Assembly: GCF_000158955.1 (NCBI RefSeq)
Contig: NZ_GG657757.1
Location: 7,239,122 to 7,303,121 of the forward strand
DNA length: 64,000 nucleotides
Reading direction: 5' to 3'
Source: Streptomyces viridochromogenes DSM 40736
GTDB taxonomy: Bacteria > Actinomycetota > Actinomycetes > Streptomycetales > Streptomycetaceae
Shown here: in pieces, positions 55,144 to 63,152 of the stretch
Numbering within the stretch: the stretch's first letter is position 1
Layout of the letters: every line of letters begins with the position of its first letter
The notes under the pieces: model-generated
What the model was told of the DNA's origin: nothing
The model's input: only the letters and a program-made list of their open reading frames with translations
Database searches by the model: none
Translations under genes and position numbers: made by a program

Positions 55144-55185
55144 AACGTATGACACCGCGTGTCACCTCGCAAGGCACTGAGTGCC
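55144..55185 (-). promoter_or_regulatory. Probable ccr promoter with operator palindromes
   Basis: On the minus strand, TTGCGA (55172-55167), a 17-base spacer and TACGTT (55149-55144) form a good vegetative promoter. The palindrome TGACACCGCGTGTCA (55150-55164) fills the spacer and a second, GGCACT-G-AGTGCC (55173-55185), abuts the -35. The TetR gene just upstream is the natural candidate binder. The rest of the 381-base gap holds the TetR terminator and a long leader without a visible riboswitch. Confidence 0.6.
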
Positions 55186-55283
55186 AGAACTTGCGCCCAG
55201 ATGAAATCTTTACGTAACAAATGAGCGATGATCGATCGAACGGCCCCTCCGAGGGCCTGCAAAACGGCCCCTGACATGCCAAA

Positions 55284-55307
55284 ACGGCCACCCCGAAGGG
55301 TGGCCGT
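55284..55307 (-). terminator. Terminator of the TetR gene
   Basis: A perfect 10-bp stem (ACGGCCACCC and its complement) with a 4-base loop, followed on the minus strand by TTTT. It lies 20 bases after the TetR stop codon and separates it from the ccr transcript. Confidence 0.85.
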
Positions 55308-55327
55308 CATCACAGTGCCGAGTGGGC

Positions 55328-56137
55328 TCAGTGTTCCTTGAGCGCCTGCTCGATCGTCCTCATGACCTCGTCCAGCGGGGCGTCGGTGCGGGCGACGGTC
55401 ACCAGCACCTCGCCGTGCGCCGAGGCCGTCGCCGCGGCCGGCTGAGCGCTCGTGGACCGCCCGGCCCCGATCCCCGTGCCGAACGTCTTCCGCACGATCG
55501 CGAAGGCGTGGTCCAGCTGCGCCTCCACGTCTCCCTGCCCGCCGGCCCGCAGCCAGCGCCGCAGGACGTGGTTGTGGGCGGTGACCACGGCGGACGCGGC
55601 GACCTCCGCCAGCAGCGGGTCGTCGTTGGCGTCGTCGGCGTGCGCCCGCTCGTCGAAGTGGCCGAGGAGGTAGCGGGTGAAGAGGCGCTCGTAGCGGGCC
55701 ACCGACGCGATCTCCGCCTCGCGCAGCGTGGGCACCTCGCGCGTCAGCTTGTAGCGGGCGACCGAGATCTCCGGCCGCGCCGCGTACATCCTCATGACCT
55801 CCTTGATGCCACGGCACACCGTGTCGAGCGGATGCTCGTGCGCGGGCGCGGCGTTGAGCACCGCCTCGGCGCGGATCAGGGTGTCGTCGTGGTCGGGGAA
55901 GATCGCCTCTTCCTTGGAGCGGAAGTGGCGGAAGAAGGTGCGGCGTGCGACCCCGGCCTGGGCCGCGATCTCGTCGACGGTGGTCGCCTCGTACCCCTTG
56001 GTCGCGAACAGCTCCATCGCGGCGGCCGCCAGTTCCCGGCGCATCTTGAGCCGCTGGGCGGCGGCGCGCGAGCCTGCGGCACTCTCCGGCGCGTCGGTCG
56101 TAGCGGGTGTACGTGAGGACTTGGCGGGCTGGGACAT
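55328..56137 (-). CDS. TetR-family transcriptional regulator of the ethylmalonyl-CoA/acyl-CoA block
   Basis: A 269-residue regulator. The helix-turn-helix is at about residues 45-80 (ATTVDEIAAQAGVARRTFFRHF), an acyl-CoA-regulator-like arrangement, followed by a long helical ligand domain and an Ala/Thr-rich tail. It lies between the 3-hydroxyacyl-CoA dehydrogenase gene and ccr on the same strand, so it probably senses an acyl-CoA or fatty acid and represses ccr; this is inference. The ATG giving MSQPAKSS is preferred; an ATG six codons upstream is also possible. Confidence 0.9.
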   Translation of the reverse strand: MSQPAKSSRTPATTDAPESAAGSRAAAQRLKMRRELAAAAMELFATKGYEATTVDEIAAQAGVARRTFFRHFRSKEEAIFPDHDDTLIRAEAVLNAAPAHEHPLDTVCRGIKEVMRMYAARPEISVARYKLTREVPTLREAEIASVARYERLFTRYLLGHFDERAHADDANDDPLLAEVAASAVVTAHNHVLRRWLRAGGQGDVEAQLDHAFAIVRKTFGTGIGAGRSTSAQPAAATASAHGEVLVTVARTDAPLDEVMRTIEQALKEH

Positions 56138-56156
56138 GCCCCGAACGTACTGCATG

Positions 56157-56174
56157 TGCGCAGCTCGCTGCGCA
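56157..56174. promoter_or_regulatory. Inverted repeat just upstream of the TetR gene
   Basis: TGCGCAG-CTCG-CTGCGCA, a perfect 7-4-7 repeat 20 bases before the TetR start and 79 bases after the upstream gene's stop. It is either an autoregulatory site or the terminator of the dehydrogenase gene; it does not resemble the ccr palindrome. Confidence 0.35.
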
Positions 56175-56252
56175 TGGCCTGGTTCGTGGAACCGGTCCGG
56201 CCCGAGCAGGCCGCCCCACTCGGAGCCGGACCGGAACCAGTCGCCGGGACCC

Positions 56253-58058
56253 TCAGCGCTTGGCATATTCGCGGAAGCCACGGCCGGTCTTGCGGCCGAG
56301 GCAGCCCGCGGCCACCAGGTGCTCAAGCAGCGGTGCCGGGGCGAGCCCCGGGTCGCGGAACTCGCGGTGCAGGACCTTCTCGATGGCGAGCGAGACGTCC
56401 AGCCCGACCACGTCCAGCAGTTCGAACGGGCCCATCGGGTAACCGCCGCCCAGCTTCATCGCCGCGTCGATGTCGTCGAGCGACGCGTAGTGCTCCTGCA
56501 CCATCTTGATCGCGTTGTTCAGGTACGGGAACAGCAACGCGTTCACGATGAAGCCCGCACGGTCACCGCAGTCGACCGCGTGCTTCTTGATCCGTCCGCA
56601 GACCTCGCGGACCGTCGAGTGGACGTCGTCGGCCGTCAGCACCGTACGCACGACCTCGACCAGCTTCATGGCCGGCGCCGGGTTGAAGAAGTGCATGCCG
56701 ATCACGTCCTGCGGGCGCGAGGTGGCACGGGCGCAGGCGACCACCGGCAGCGACGAGGTGGTGGTGGCCAGGACCGCGCCCGGCTTGCAGACCTTGTCCA
56801 GCGTGGCGAACAGCTGCCGCTTGACCTCCAGGTCCTCGGCGACCGCCTCCACGGCCAGGTCGACGCCGGCGAAGTCGTCGTAGGTGCCCGTCGGCGTGAT
56901 CAGGTCCAGGATCCCGGCGGCGGCCTCGGCGGTCAGCCGGCCCCGGTCGACCGAGCGGGACAGGGACTTGCCGATCCGGGCCTTCGCGGCCTGGGCCTTC
57001 TCCGCGCTGCGGGCGGCGAGGACCACCTCGTATCCGGCCTTGGCGAAGACCTCGGCGATACCGGAGGCCATGGTGCCCGAGCCGGCGACACCGACCGAGT
57101 GGACCTCCCGGCCCGCGGCCTGGCTGCCGCCCTCCAGCGGGGTCAGCGCGTCCCGCACGACCGTGCCGCTGCCCGGCGCCTCGTAGGTGTAGAAACCGCG
57201 CCCCGCCTTGCGGCCGGTCAGGCCCGCCTCGCTCAGCTGCTTGAGGATCGGCGCGGGGGCGTGCAGCCGGTCGCGGGACGCGGCGTACATCGCCTCCAGG
57301 ACCGTGCGCGCGGTGTCGACGCCGATCAGGTCCAGCAGCGCCAGCGGGCCCATGGGCAGCCCGCAGCCGAGCCGCATCGCGGCGTCGATGTCCTCACGGG
57401 AGGCGTACTTCGCCTCGTACATCGCGGCGGCCTGGTTGAGGTAGCCGAACAGCAGCCCGTCGGCGACGAAGCCGGGCCGGTCGCCGACCGCGACGGGCTC
57501 CTTGCCCAGGTCGAGCGCGAGGTTCGTGACCGCCGTGACGGCCGCCGGCGCGGTGAGCACCGAGGAGACGACCTCGACCAGCCGCATCGCCGGGGCCGGG
57601 GCGAAGAAGTGCAGGCCCAGCACCCGCTCGGGACGCGCCGAGTCGGCGGCCAGCCGCGTGACGGACAGGGCGTTGGTGCCCGTCGCCAGGATCGTCTCCG
57701 GGCGCACGATCCCGTCCAGCTCCCGGAAGATCTGGTGCTTGACCTCGTACGACTCGGGGGCCACCTCGATGACCAGGTCGGCGTCGGCCGCGGCCCGCAG
57801 GTCGGTGGAGGTGCGGACACGGGCGAGGATCTCCGCGCGGTCCTGCTCGGTCAGCCGCCCGCGCTCGACGCCACGGGCGGTGGAGGACTCCAGGGCCGCG
57901 ACGCACTTCGCGGCCTGGGCCTCGCTGATGTCGATGCCGACGACCTCGCGGCCGGCCTTGGCGAGGACCTCGGCGATGCCGGTGCCCATGGTGCCGAGGC
58001 CGACGACGGCGACGGTCCGGAGCGAGGACGGGGACGGGTCGGAAAGGGGAGTGGCCAT
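56253..58058 (-). CDS. 3-hydroxyacyl-CoA dehydrogenase, tandem-duplicated fusion
   Basis: A 601-residue protein made of two complete 3-hydroxyacyl-CoA (3-hydroxybutyryl-CoA) dehydrogenase units. Unit 1 (about 14-295) has VVGLGTMGTG and LHFFAPAPAMRLVE; unit 2 (about 322-600) has VAGSGTMASG and MHFFNPAPAMKLVE. Both keep the Rossmann glycines and the catalytic His-Glu pair, so both may be active. Function: reversible oxidation of 3-hydroxybutyryl-CoA to acetoacetyl-CoA with NAD(P). As it interconverts C4 acyl-CoAs it can feed crotonyl-CoA to the downstream ccr enzyme. No crotonase domain is fused. Confidence 0.93.
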   Translation of the reverse strand: MATPLSDPSPSSLRTVAVVGLGTMGTGIAEVLAKAGREVVGIDISEAQAAKCVAALESSTARGVERGRLTEQDRAEILARVRTSTDLRAAADADLVIEVAPESYEVKHQIFRELDGIVRPETILATGTNALSVTRLAADSARPERVLGLHFFAPAPAMRLVEVVSSVLTAPAAVTAVTNLALDLGKEPVAVGDRPGFVADGLLFGYLNQAAAMYEAKYASREDIDAAMRLGCGLPMGPLALLDLIGVDTARTVLEAMYAASRDRLHAPAPILKQLSEAGLTGRKAGRGFYTYEAPGSGTVVRDALTPLEGGSQAAGREVHSVGVAGSGTMASGIAEVFAKAGYEVVLAARSAEKAQAAKARIGKSLSRSVDRGRLTAEAAAGILDLITPTGTYDDFAGVDLAVEAVAEDLEVKRQLFATLDKVCKPGAVLATTTSSLPVVACARATSRPQDVIGMHFFNPAPAMKLVEVVRTVLTADDVHSTVREVCGRIKKHAVDCGDRAGFIVNALLFPYLNNAIKMVQEHYASLDDIDAAMKLGGGYPMGPFELLDVVGLDVSLAIEKVLHREFRDPGLAPAPLLEHLVAAGCLGRKTGRGFREYAKR

Positions 58059-58303
58059 CGAGGGACTCCAGGAATGAGGGTGACGACGGGGAACACGCCC
58101 GGGTGCGCCGAAGCGGTCCGGGGGAGCCGGGCCACGGGCGCACCGGGTGCGTGAGAAGTGCGGGTGTTGCCGGGCTGCAAGCGCACACGCCCGGTGAAGG
58201 GAGGACCGGCCCTGTCCCGGGGCCGAGTCGCACCGCGGTACTCGAAGTACCGAACCGACTGCTCTCGCGGCGACCGCGTCACCAGACCGCCACGAGGAGA
58301 ACG

Positions 58304-58348
58304 CGAGTGGGTAACTCGCTCGTCTGAGCTTAACTGGCGGGTAACGAG
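58304..58348. promoter_or_regulatory. Repeated GGGTAAC elements in a divergent promoter region
   Basis: GGGTAACTCG (58309) and GGGTAACGAG (58339) are direct repeats 30 bp apart; the first is also inside CGAGT-GGGTA-ACTCG, an inverted repeat. They lie in the 355-base gap between the hydroxyacyl-CoA dehydrogenase and HEAT-protein genes. I see no other clear structure in the gap. Confidence 0.35.
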
Positions 58349-58413
58349 CGCGCCAGTCCTCGTCTTTGTGATGTACGTCCCGCGCAGCTCACCCCGCCCC
58401 TAGTCTCTCAGTC

Positions 58414-58989
58414 ATGGACGAAGAGTTGCGATCACTCACGGAGCGCTTACGGCAGGAGTCGGGGGCGTCACCCGCCTTCGAGCGGCTCGTGGCGACCGAC
58501 GATCTCGACGCGCTGGCGGAGCTGCTGACCGAACCCGGGCAGCCGCTCTGGACGAGGGAGCTGGCGGCGTTCCGGCTGGGGCTCGCCCGGGACCGGCGGG
58601 CCTTCGAGGCCCTGGTCCTGCTGCTCAACCACCGCGATCCGCCGCGCTGCGCCTCCGCCGCCCACGCCCTCGCCCGCCTCGGAGACCCGCGCACCGCCCG
58701 CGCGGCCGCCGCTCTCGCCACCAACGAACTGCGTGTCGCCTACGCGCTGCACCCGGTGCGGCTCCTGGTCGAGCTGCGCGCCCCGGAGGCCGTGCCGGCG
58801 CTGATCACCACCCTCCAGCGGCGGCTGCGTCCGCACGATCCCTACCGCCGCGTGGCCCTCGCCTGCGTGGACGGGCTCGGCACGCTGGGCGACGCGCGGG
58901 CCATACCCGTGCTGAACGAGGCCCTCGCGCATCCGGCGCTGGCCGAGGCGGCGGTGCGGGCGCTGGGGCGGATCCCGAAGCAGCGGTGA
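58414..58989 (+). CDS. HEAT-repeat protein
   Basis: A 191-residue all-helical protein with about four HEAT/PBS-lyase-like repeats from residue 45 to the end (units like AAHALARLGDPRTARAAAAL and ACVDGLGTLGDARAIPVLNEAL). This is a protein-binding scaffold fold with no catalytic residues. Partner and role are unknown. It is convergent with the GNAT gene with only 2 bases between stop codons, so their transcripts overlap. The start is the first ATG; a TAGTCT -10-like box 15 bases before it suggests a short or absent leader. Confidence 0.85.
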   Translation: MDEELRSLTERLRQESGASPAFERLVATDDLDALAELLTEPGQPLWTRELAAFRLGLARDRRAFEALVLLLNHRDPPRCASAAHALARLGDPRTARAAAALATNELRVAYALHPVRLLVELRAPEAVPALITTLQRRLRPHDPYRRVALACVDGLGTLGDARAIPVLNEALAHPALAEAAVRALGRIPKQR

Positions 58990-58991
58990 GG

Positions 58992-59546
58992 TCAGCGGGG
59001 GAGTGTGCGCGCGTAGCGCACCTCGGGGACCGTCACACCCGCCACCTCGAAGGGCTCCTCGGCGCCGTCCGCGTGGAAACCGGCCCGTTCGTAGAAGCGG
59101 CGGGCCCGGCCGTTCTCCTTCAGGACCCACAGGAGCATGCGGTCGTGGCCCGCGGCGGAGCAGCGCGCGACCGACTCCGAGAGCAGCGCCTGACCCACGC
59201 CGCATCCGACATGCCCCGGGTGGACGTAGATGGCGTACAACTCCACGTCCTCGGTCCGGTCCTCACCCTCTCGGTAAGGGCCGTGGCAGGCCCAGCCGAC
59301 GATCTCGCCGCCGGTGCCCTCGGCGACCAGGTCCACCACGTCGCCGCCGGCCTGCGTGAAATAGGTGCGACGTCGCTCGGCGTCCTCACGGACGCTGAGC
59401 CCGTCCAGGTACGTCTGCGGGATCAGACCCCGGTAGGCGCTCTGCCAGCCACGGATGCGGATCTCCGCGACCCGCGCGCAGTCGGCGAGCGTCATCTCCC
59501 GCACCCGTAAACCGCTCACCCCGGCCTTTCCCGTCAGCTCGGTCAT
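58992..59546 (-). CDS. GNAT-family N-acetyltransferase
   Basis: A 184-residue acetyl-CoA-dependent transferase. The acetyl-CoA loop is seen at HPGHVGCGVGQALL (about 109-122), preceded by the beta-4 strand VELYAIYV, and NGRARRFYERAGF (about 145-157) is the family's C-terminal motif. The substrate is not evident. Its stop codon lies 2 bases from the convergent HEAT-protein stop. Confidence 0.9.
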   Translation of the reverse strand: MTELTGKAGVSGLRVREMTLADCARVAEIRIRGWQSAYRGLIPQTYLDGLSVREDAERRRTYFTQAGGDVVDLVAEGTGGEIVGWACHGPYREGEDRTEDVELYAIYVHPGHVGCGVGQALLSESVARCSAAGHDRMLLWVLKENGRARRFYERAGFHADGAEEPFEVAGVTVPEVRYARTLPR

Positions 59547-59602
59547 GGCCCCATGATGGACCAGGGCACCGACAGCGCCCGCCCCGACGGCCCGTCAGCC
59601 GC

Positions 59603-61180
59603 TCAGCCGCGGAAGCCGAGCAGGCTGTGCAGCATCGAGCCGCCCGCGGAGGTCGATGCCACCTTGTTGGCGGCCGGCTTCGGGTCCGGCAGGGCCTCGC
59701 ACACCGCGTCGGCCACACCCTGCCCGCGGGGCACGGTGCCGTCGGACAGATAGCGCGCCAGATGCCTGTCCAGGCAGGCGTTCCCGCTCAGCGTGATGCC
59801 GTGGTTGCCACCGCCCTCCTCGACGACCAGGCTGGAGCGCGCCAGCAGATGGTGGACGGAGACGCCGCCCACATAGGGGGTGGCCGCGTCACCGGTCGCC
59901 TGGAACAGCAGGGTGGGCGGCAGTTCGCCGTTGGCGATGCTCACCGGGCGCGGCGCGGCCCTCGGCCAGAACGCGCACGGCGCGTTGTACCAGGCGTTGT
60001 TCCACGTCATGAACGGTGCCTTCTCGTACATCGCCCAGTTGTCGCTGCGCCACTGGCTCCAGTCCCGCGGCCAGGAGGTGTCCCCGCACTCCACCGCGGT
60101 GTAGATGCTGTAGCTGTTGTCGGCGACGGGGTCGATCGCGCCGAAGTTCTGGTACGCCTCGACGAGAGGGGCGGCGTTCCTGTCGTTCACGTACGCGGCG
60201 AACGCCTCCGCCAGGATCGGCCAGTAGCCGTTGTAGTAGCCGCCCGGGACGTAGGTGTCCTCCAGTTCCGAGGCGCCCACCATGCCGCCGGCCGGCTTCT
60301 TCGCCAGAGCCGCCCGCATGGCGTACCACTTGACCTCGACATACTCCGGGTCGGTGCCCAGCCGGTACGTCGAGTCGTGCCTGGCGACCCACGCCATGAA
60401 GGCGCGGTGGCGGTCGTTGAAGGCGAGGTTCTGGTACAGGTTGGCGTCGTACCAGACGTCGGTCGGGGAGACGACCGAGTCCAGGACCAGGCGCCGGACC
60501 CGCTCGGGGAACATCCTGGCGTAGACCGCGCCCAGGTAGGTGCCGTACGAGTAACCGAAGTAGTTGAGCCGGTCCGCGTCCAGGGCCTGCCGGATCGCGT
60601 CCATGTCGCGCACGGCGCTGATCGTGTCGATGTACGGCAGGAGGTGGGCGTACTTCTTGCTGCAGGCAGCGGCGAAGGACCTGGCGCGGGCGAGGTTGGC
60701 CCGCTCGACGGCGGGTGTGGTCGGCACGGTGTCCGGGCGCACCGGGTCGAAGTGGCCGGGCCTGCAGTCCAGCGCCGGCTTGCTCGCCCCCACGCCGCGC
60801 GGGTCGAAGCCGATGATGTCGTACTGGGCCGCGACCTCCTGGGGCAGCGAGGACGCGACGAACCCGGCGAGCCCCAGCCCGCTGCTGCCGGGGCCGCCGG
60901 GGTTGACCAGCAGCGGGCCCTGATACGTCCGGGCGGTGTGGGGCACACGGGACAGGGCGAGGGTGATCTGCTGCCCCTGCGGCTTGGGGTGGTCGAGCGG
61001 CACCTCGAGGGACGCGCACTGGAGCGCCGGGTAGTCCTTGGTGGCGCACTTCTTCCAGACGGGCTTCGCGGCGTGCACGGTCTCCGCGGTGCGCGGTGCG
61101 TCCGCCTCGGCGGGAACGGCCGCGCAGGTCCCGGCCATGACGACGGCGGCGCCGCACAGCGCCGCTGCGCGTTTTCTCAT
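59603..61180 (-). CDS. Secreted alpha/beta hydrolase, tripeptidyl-aminopeptidase (Slp/TAP) family
   Basis: A 525-residue exported serine peptidase of the S33 type that removes N-terminal tripeptides. Sec signal at about 1-27. Oxyanion loop NPGGPGSSG (93-101), nucleophile S211 in GYSYGT, acid in QATGDAATPY near 455 and H in GNHGI near 479, plus the TAP-like C-terminal domain with several disulfide cysteines. No lipobox is visible. A strong ribosome site GGGAGGA lies 5 bases before the ATG. Nutritional or mycelial-protein turnover outside the cell is the likely role. Confidence 0.92.
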   Translation of the reverse strand: MRKRAAALCGAAVVMAGTCAAVPAEADAPRTAETVHAAKPVWKKCATKDYPALQCASLEVPLDHPKPQGQQITLALSRVPHTARTYQGPLLVNPGGPGSSGLGLAGFVASSLPQEVAAQYDIIGFDPRGVGASKPALDCRPGHFDPVRPDTVPTTPAVERANLARARSFAAACSKKYAHLLPYIDTISAVRDMDAIRQALDADRLNYFGYSYGTYLGAVYARMFPERVRRLVLDSVVSPTDVWYDANLYQNLAFNDRHRAFMAWVARHDSTYRLGTDPEYVEVKWYAMRAALAKKPAGGMVGASELEDTYVPGGYYNGYWPILAEAFAAYVNDRNAAPLVEAYQNFGAIDPVADNSYSIYTAVECGDTSWPRDWSQWRSDNWAMYEKAPFMTWNNAWYNAPCAFWPRAAPRPVSIANGELPPTLLFQATGDAATPYVGGVSVHHLLARSSLVVEEGGGNHGITLSGNACLDRHLARYLSDGTVPRGQGVADAVCEALPDPKPAANKVASTSAGGSMLHSLLGFRG

Positions 61181-61307
61181 GGAGTCCTCCCAGGACGGCG
61201 GGATGTAGGACCGCGAGAAACACCGTCCTCGCCGCATCGTCCCGGCAACCCGTCCTGAAAGAACATGATCTGCCGATTAATGACCCAATCGGATCTTTGG
61301 ATCCGCC

Positions 61308-61349
61308 CGAACGCTCCTGCCCGAACACTCCCGCTCGAACGCTCCTAGA
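61308..61349. repeat. Three tandem 14-bp repeats overlapping the radical SAM stop codon
   Basis: CGAACGCTCCTGCC, CGAACACTCCCGCT and CGAACGCTCCTAGA start at 61308, 61322 and 61336. The last overlaps the final codons and stop of the radical SAM gene. The repeat may have arisen by slippage of the gene end. Confidence 0.6.
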
Positions 61350-62385
61350 GGAGCGAGAGTTGGGTCGGCCCGGACGCCGGGGGCTCCACCGGCTCCTGAG
61401 GGGGCCTGATCCGCCGCGGCATCCCGGTGCGCGTGGGCCCGATGCCGTACTCCTCAGCCAGTTCGTGCACCTGACGGGTGATCCGGCGCTGGTACCACTT
61501 CGGAGCGTAGGAGCCCTCCGCGTACAGCCGCCGGTAGCGGGGCACCAAGTACGGATGGTGCTGCTCCAGCCAGCTCATGAACCACTCGCGGGCGCCGGGC
61601 CGCAGATGCAGTACCAGGGGTGTGACGGACGTGGCGCCGGCCGCCGCGATCGCCCGCACCGTCGCTCGCAGTTGGTCCGGACGGTCGCTCAGGAACGGGA
61701 TCACCGGCGCCATCAGCACGCCGCAGCCGATGCCGTGCTCCCCGAAGGTCCGCACGACCTCCAGACGCCGCTCCGGCGCGGGCGTTCCCGGCTCGACGGT
61801 CCGCCACAGCTCCGTGTCGGTGAAGCCGACCGACACGGATATGCCGACGTCGGTCACGTCCGCCGCCTGCCGGATCAGGTCCAGGTCGCGCAGGATCAGG
61901 GTGCCCTTGGTCAGGATCGAGAAGGGGTTCGCGTGGTCGCGCAGGGCCGAGATGATGCCCGGCATCAGGCGGTAGCGGCCCTCGGCGCGCTGGTAGCAGT
62001 CGACGTTGGTGCCCATCGCGATGTGCTCGCCCTGCCAGCGGCGCGAGCCGAGCTGCCGGCGTAGCAGCTCGGGGGCGTTGGTCTTGACCACGATCTGGGA
62101 GTCGAAGCCGAGGCCCGTGTCGAGGTCGAGATAGCTGTGCGTCTTGCGTGCGAAGCAGTACACGCACGCGTGCGAGCAGCCTCGATAGGGATTGACCGTC
62201 CACTGGAACGACATCCGTGACACCGCCGGCACCCGGTTGATGATCGACCGGGCTCGTATCTCGTGGAAGGTGATCCCGCGGAACTCCGGGGTGTCGAAGG
62301 TACGGGTCGTCACCGCGTCCGCGCCGAACAGCGCGGCGTCGGCGCGGCCGTGTTCGGAGTCCGCTGTGAGGTTCTCCCAGCGCAT
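61345..62385 (-). CDS. Radical SAM protein, Rv2578c family (SPL-like iron-sulfur enzyme)
   Basis: 346 residues with the radical SAM cluster motif C70-x3-C74-x2-C77 (CSHACVYC) that binds a 4Fe-4S cluster and SAM. The surrounding pattern NPYRGCSHACVYCFAR is shared with spore-photoproduct-lyase-related and Rv2578c-type proteins. The reaction is not established. The ATG follows GGAGG by 6 bases; longer extensions upstream lack such a site. A LexA-type box overlaps its promoter, suggesting a DNA-damage role. Confidence 0.88.
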   Translation of the reverse strand: MRWENLTADSEHGRADAALFGADAVTTRTFDTPEFRGITFHEIRARSIINRVPAVSRMSFQWTVNPYRGCSHACVYCFARKTHSYLDLDTGLGFDSQIVVKTNAPELLRRQLGSRRWQGEHIAMGTNVDCYQRAEGRYRLMPGIISALRDHANPFSILTKGTLILRDLDLIRQAADVTDVGISVSVGFTDTELWRTVEPGTPAPERRLEVVRTFGEHGIGCGVLMAPVIPFLSDRPDQLRATVRAIAAAGATSVTPLVLHLRPGAREWFMSWLEQHHPYLVPRYRRLYAEGSYAPKWYQRRITRQVHELAEEYGIGPTRTGMPRRIRPPQEPVEPPASGPTQLSLL

Positions 62386-62411
62386 GGCGCCTCCTCGGTA
62401 GCACTGCCCAC

Positions 62412-62429
62412 AGAATAGAACACATGTTC
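62412..62429 (-). promoter_or_regulatory. LexA/SOS-box-like operator overlapping a -10 element
   Basis: GAACACATGTTC (62418-62429) matches the Gram-positive LexA core GAAC-N4-GTTC; the central bases ACAT fit the actinobacterial RNRY pattern. The base outside the left arm is A rather than the preferred C. On the minus strand it is directly followed by TATTCT, a good -10, 27 bases upstream of the radical SAM start. LexA bound there would block the promoter. Confidence 0.6.
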
Positions 62430-62555
62430 CCTTGATCGTGCGAGGGTGTTTTCCGAGCGCGTTCGACCGGGTTCGGCCACCCCGATTTGGGGGGCCGGGC
62501 AGCGGGGTGGTTGGCTTGCCCCGACCCCCGAGCAACCATGTCCTGGAGGAACCTG

Positions 62556-62999
62556 ATGGCGCAGGTCGAGGCCACTACGGAGCGGATCGTCGCGGCGGAC
62601 GCGGAGACGGTGTTCGACGCCCTCGCCGACTACAGCGGCACGCGCGCGAGGCTGATGCCCGAGCAGTTCAGCGAGTACGAGGTCCGGGAGGGCGGGGACG
62701 GCGAGGGCACCCTCGTCCACTGGAAGCTCCAGGCCACCAGCAAGCGCGTGCGCGACTGCCTCCTGGAGGTCAGCGAGCCCAGCGACGGCGAGCTGGTCGA
62801 GAAGGACCGCAACTCCTCCATGGTCACCACCTGGCGGGTCACCCCGGCCGGTGAGGGCAGGTCCCGGGTCGTCGTGACCACCACCTGGACCGGCGCCGGC
62901 GGCATCGGCGGTTTCTTCGAGAAGACCTTCGCCCCCAAGGGACTCGGCCGGATCTACGACGCCCTGCTCGCCAAGCTCGCCGCCGAGGTCGAGAAGTAG
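62556..62999 (+). CDS. SRPBCC-family protein (START/polyketide-cyclase-like fold)
   Basis: A 147-residue helix-grip protein binding a hydrophobic ligand in a central cavity. The pattern RIVAADAETVFDALADYSG at the start and a C-terminal amphipathic helix (GRIYDALLAKLAAEV) are typical. No catalytic residues can be assigned. The ATG at 62556 has GGAGGA 6 bases upstream. It is divergent from the radical SAM gene across 170 bases, so the LexA-like box could affect it too. Not near any polyketide genes. Confidence 0.88.
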   Translation: MAQVEATTERIVAADAETVFDALADYSGTRARLMPEQFSEYEVREGGDGEGTLVHWKLQATSKRVRDCLLEVSEPSDGELVEKDRNSSMVTTWRVTPAGEGRSRVVVTTTWTGAGGIGGFFEKTFAPKGLGRIYDALLAKLAAEVEK

Positions 63000-63152
63000 G
63001 TCCCAAGGCCCGGATCCGCAGGGGCCGTTGGGTCCCTCACCGGTTCGGGTGATCTCCGCACCGCTCGGCTTTGTGCCGTAACTCGTCGCGCTTGCTCGTA
63101 GTTGTCGCTTTTACGCGGGAATTGTGCGGCAGCGCGACGAGGGGAGCGGTAG

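Noticed and set aside
63037..63052. TCACC-GGTTC-GGGTGA near the MFS gene as another operator copy
   Set aside because: One base shorter than the motif, so the half-sites are out of register; not counted.
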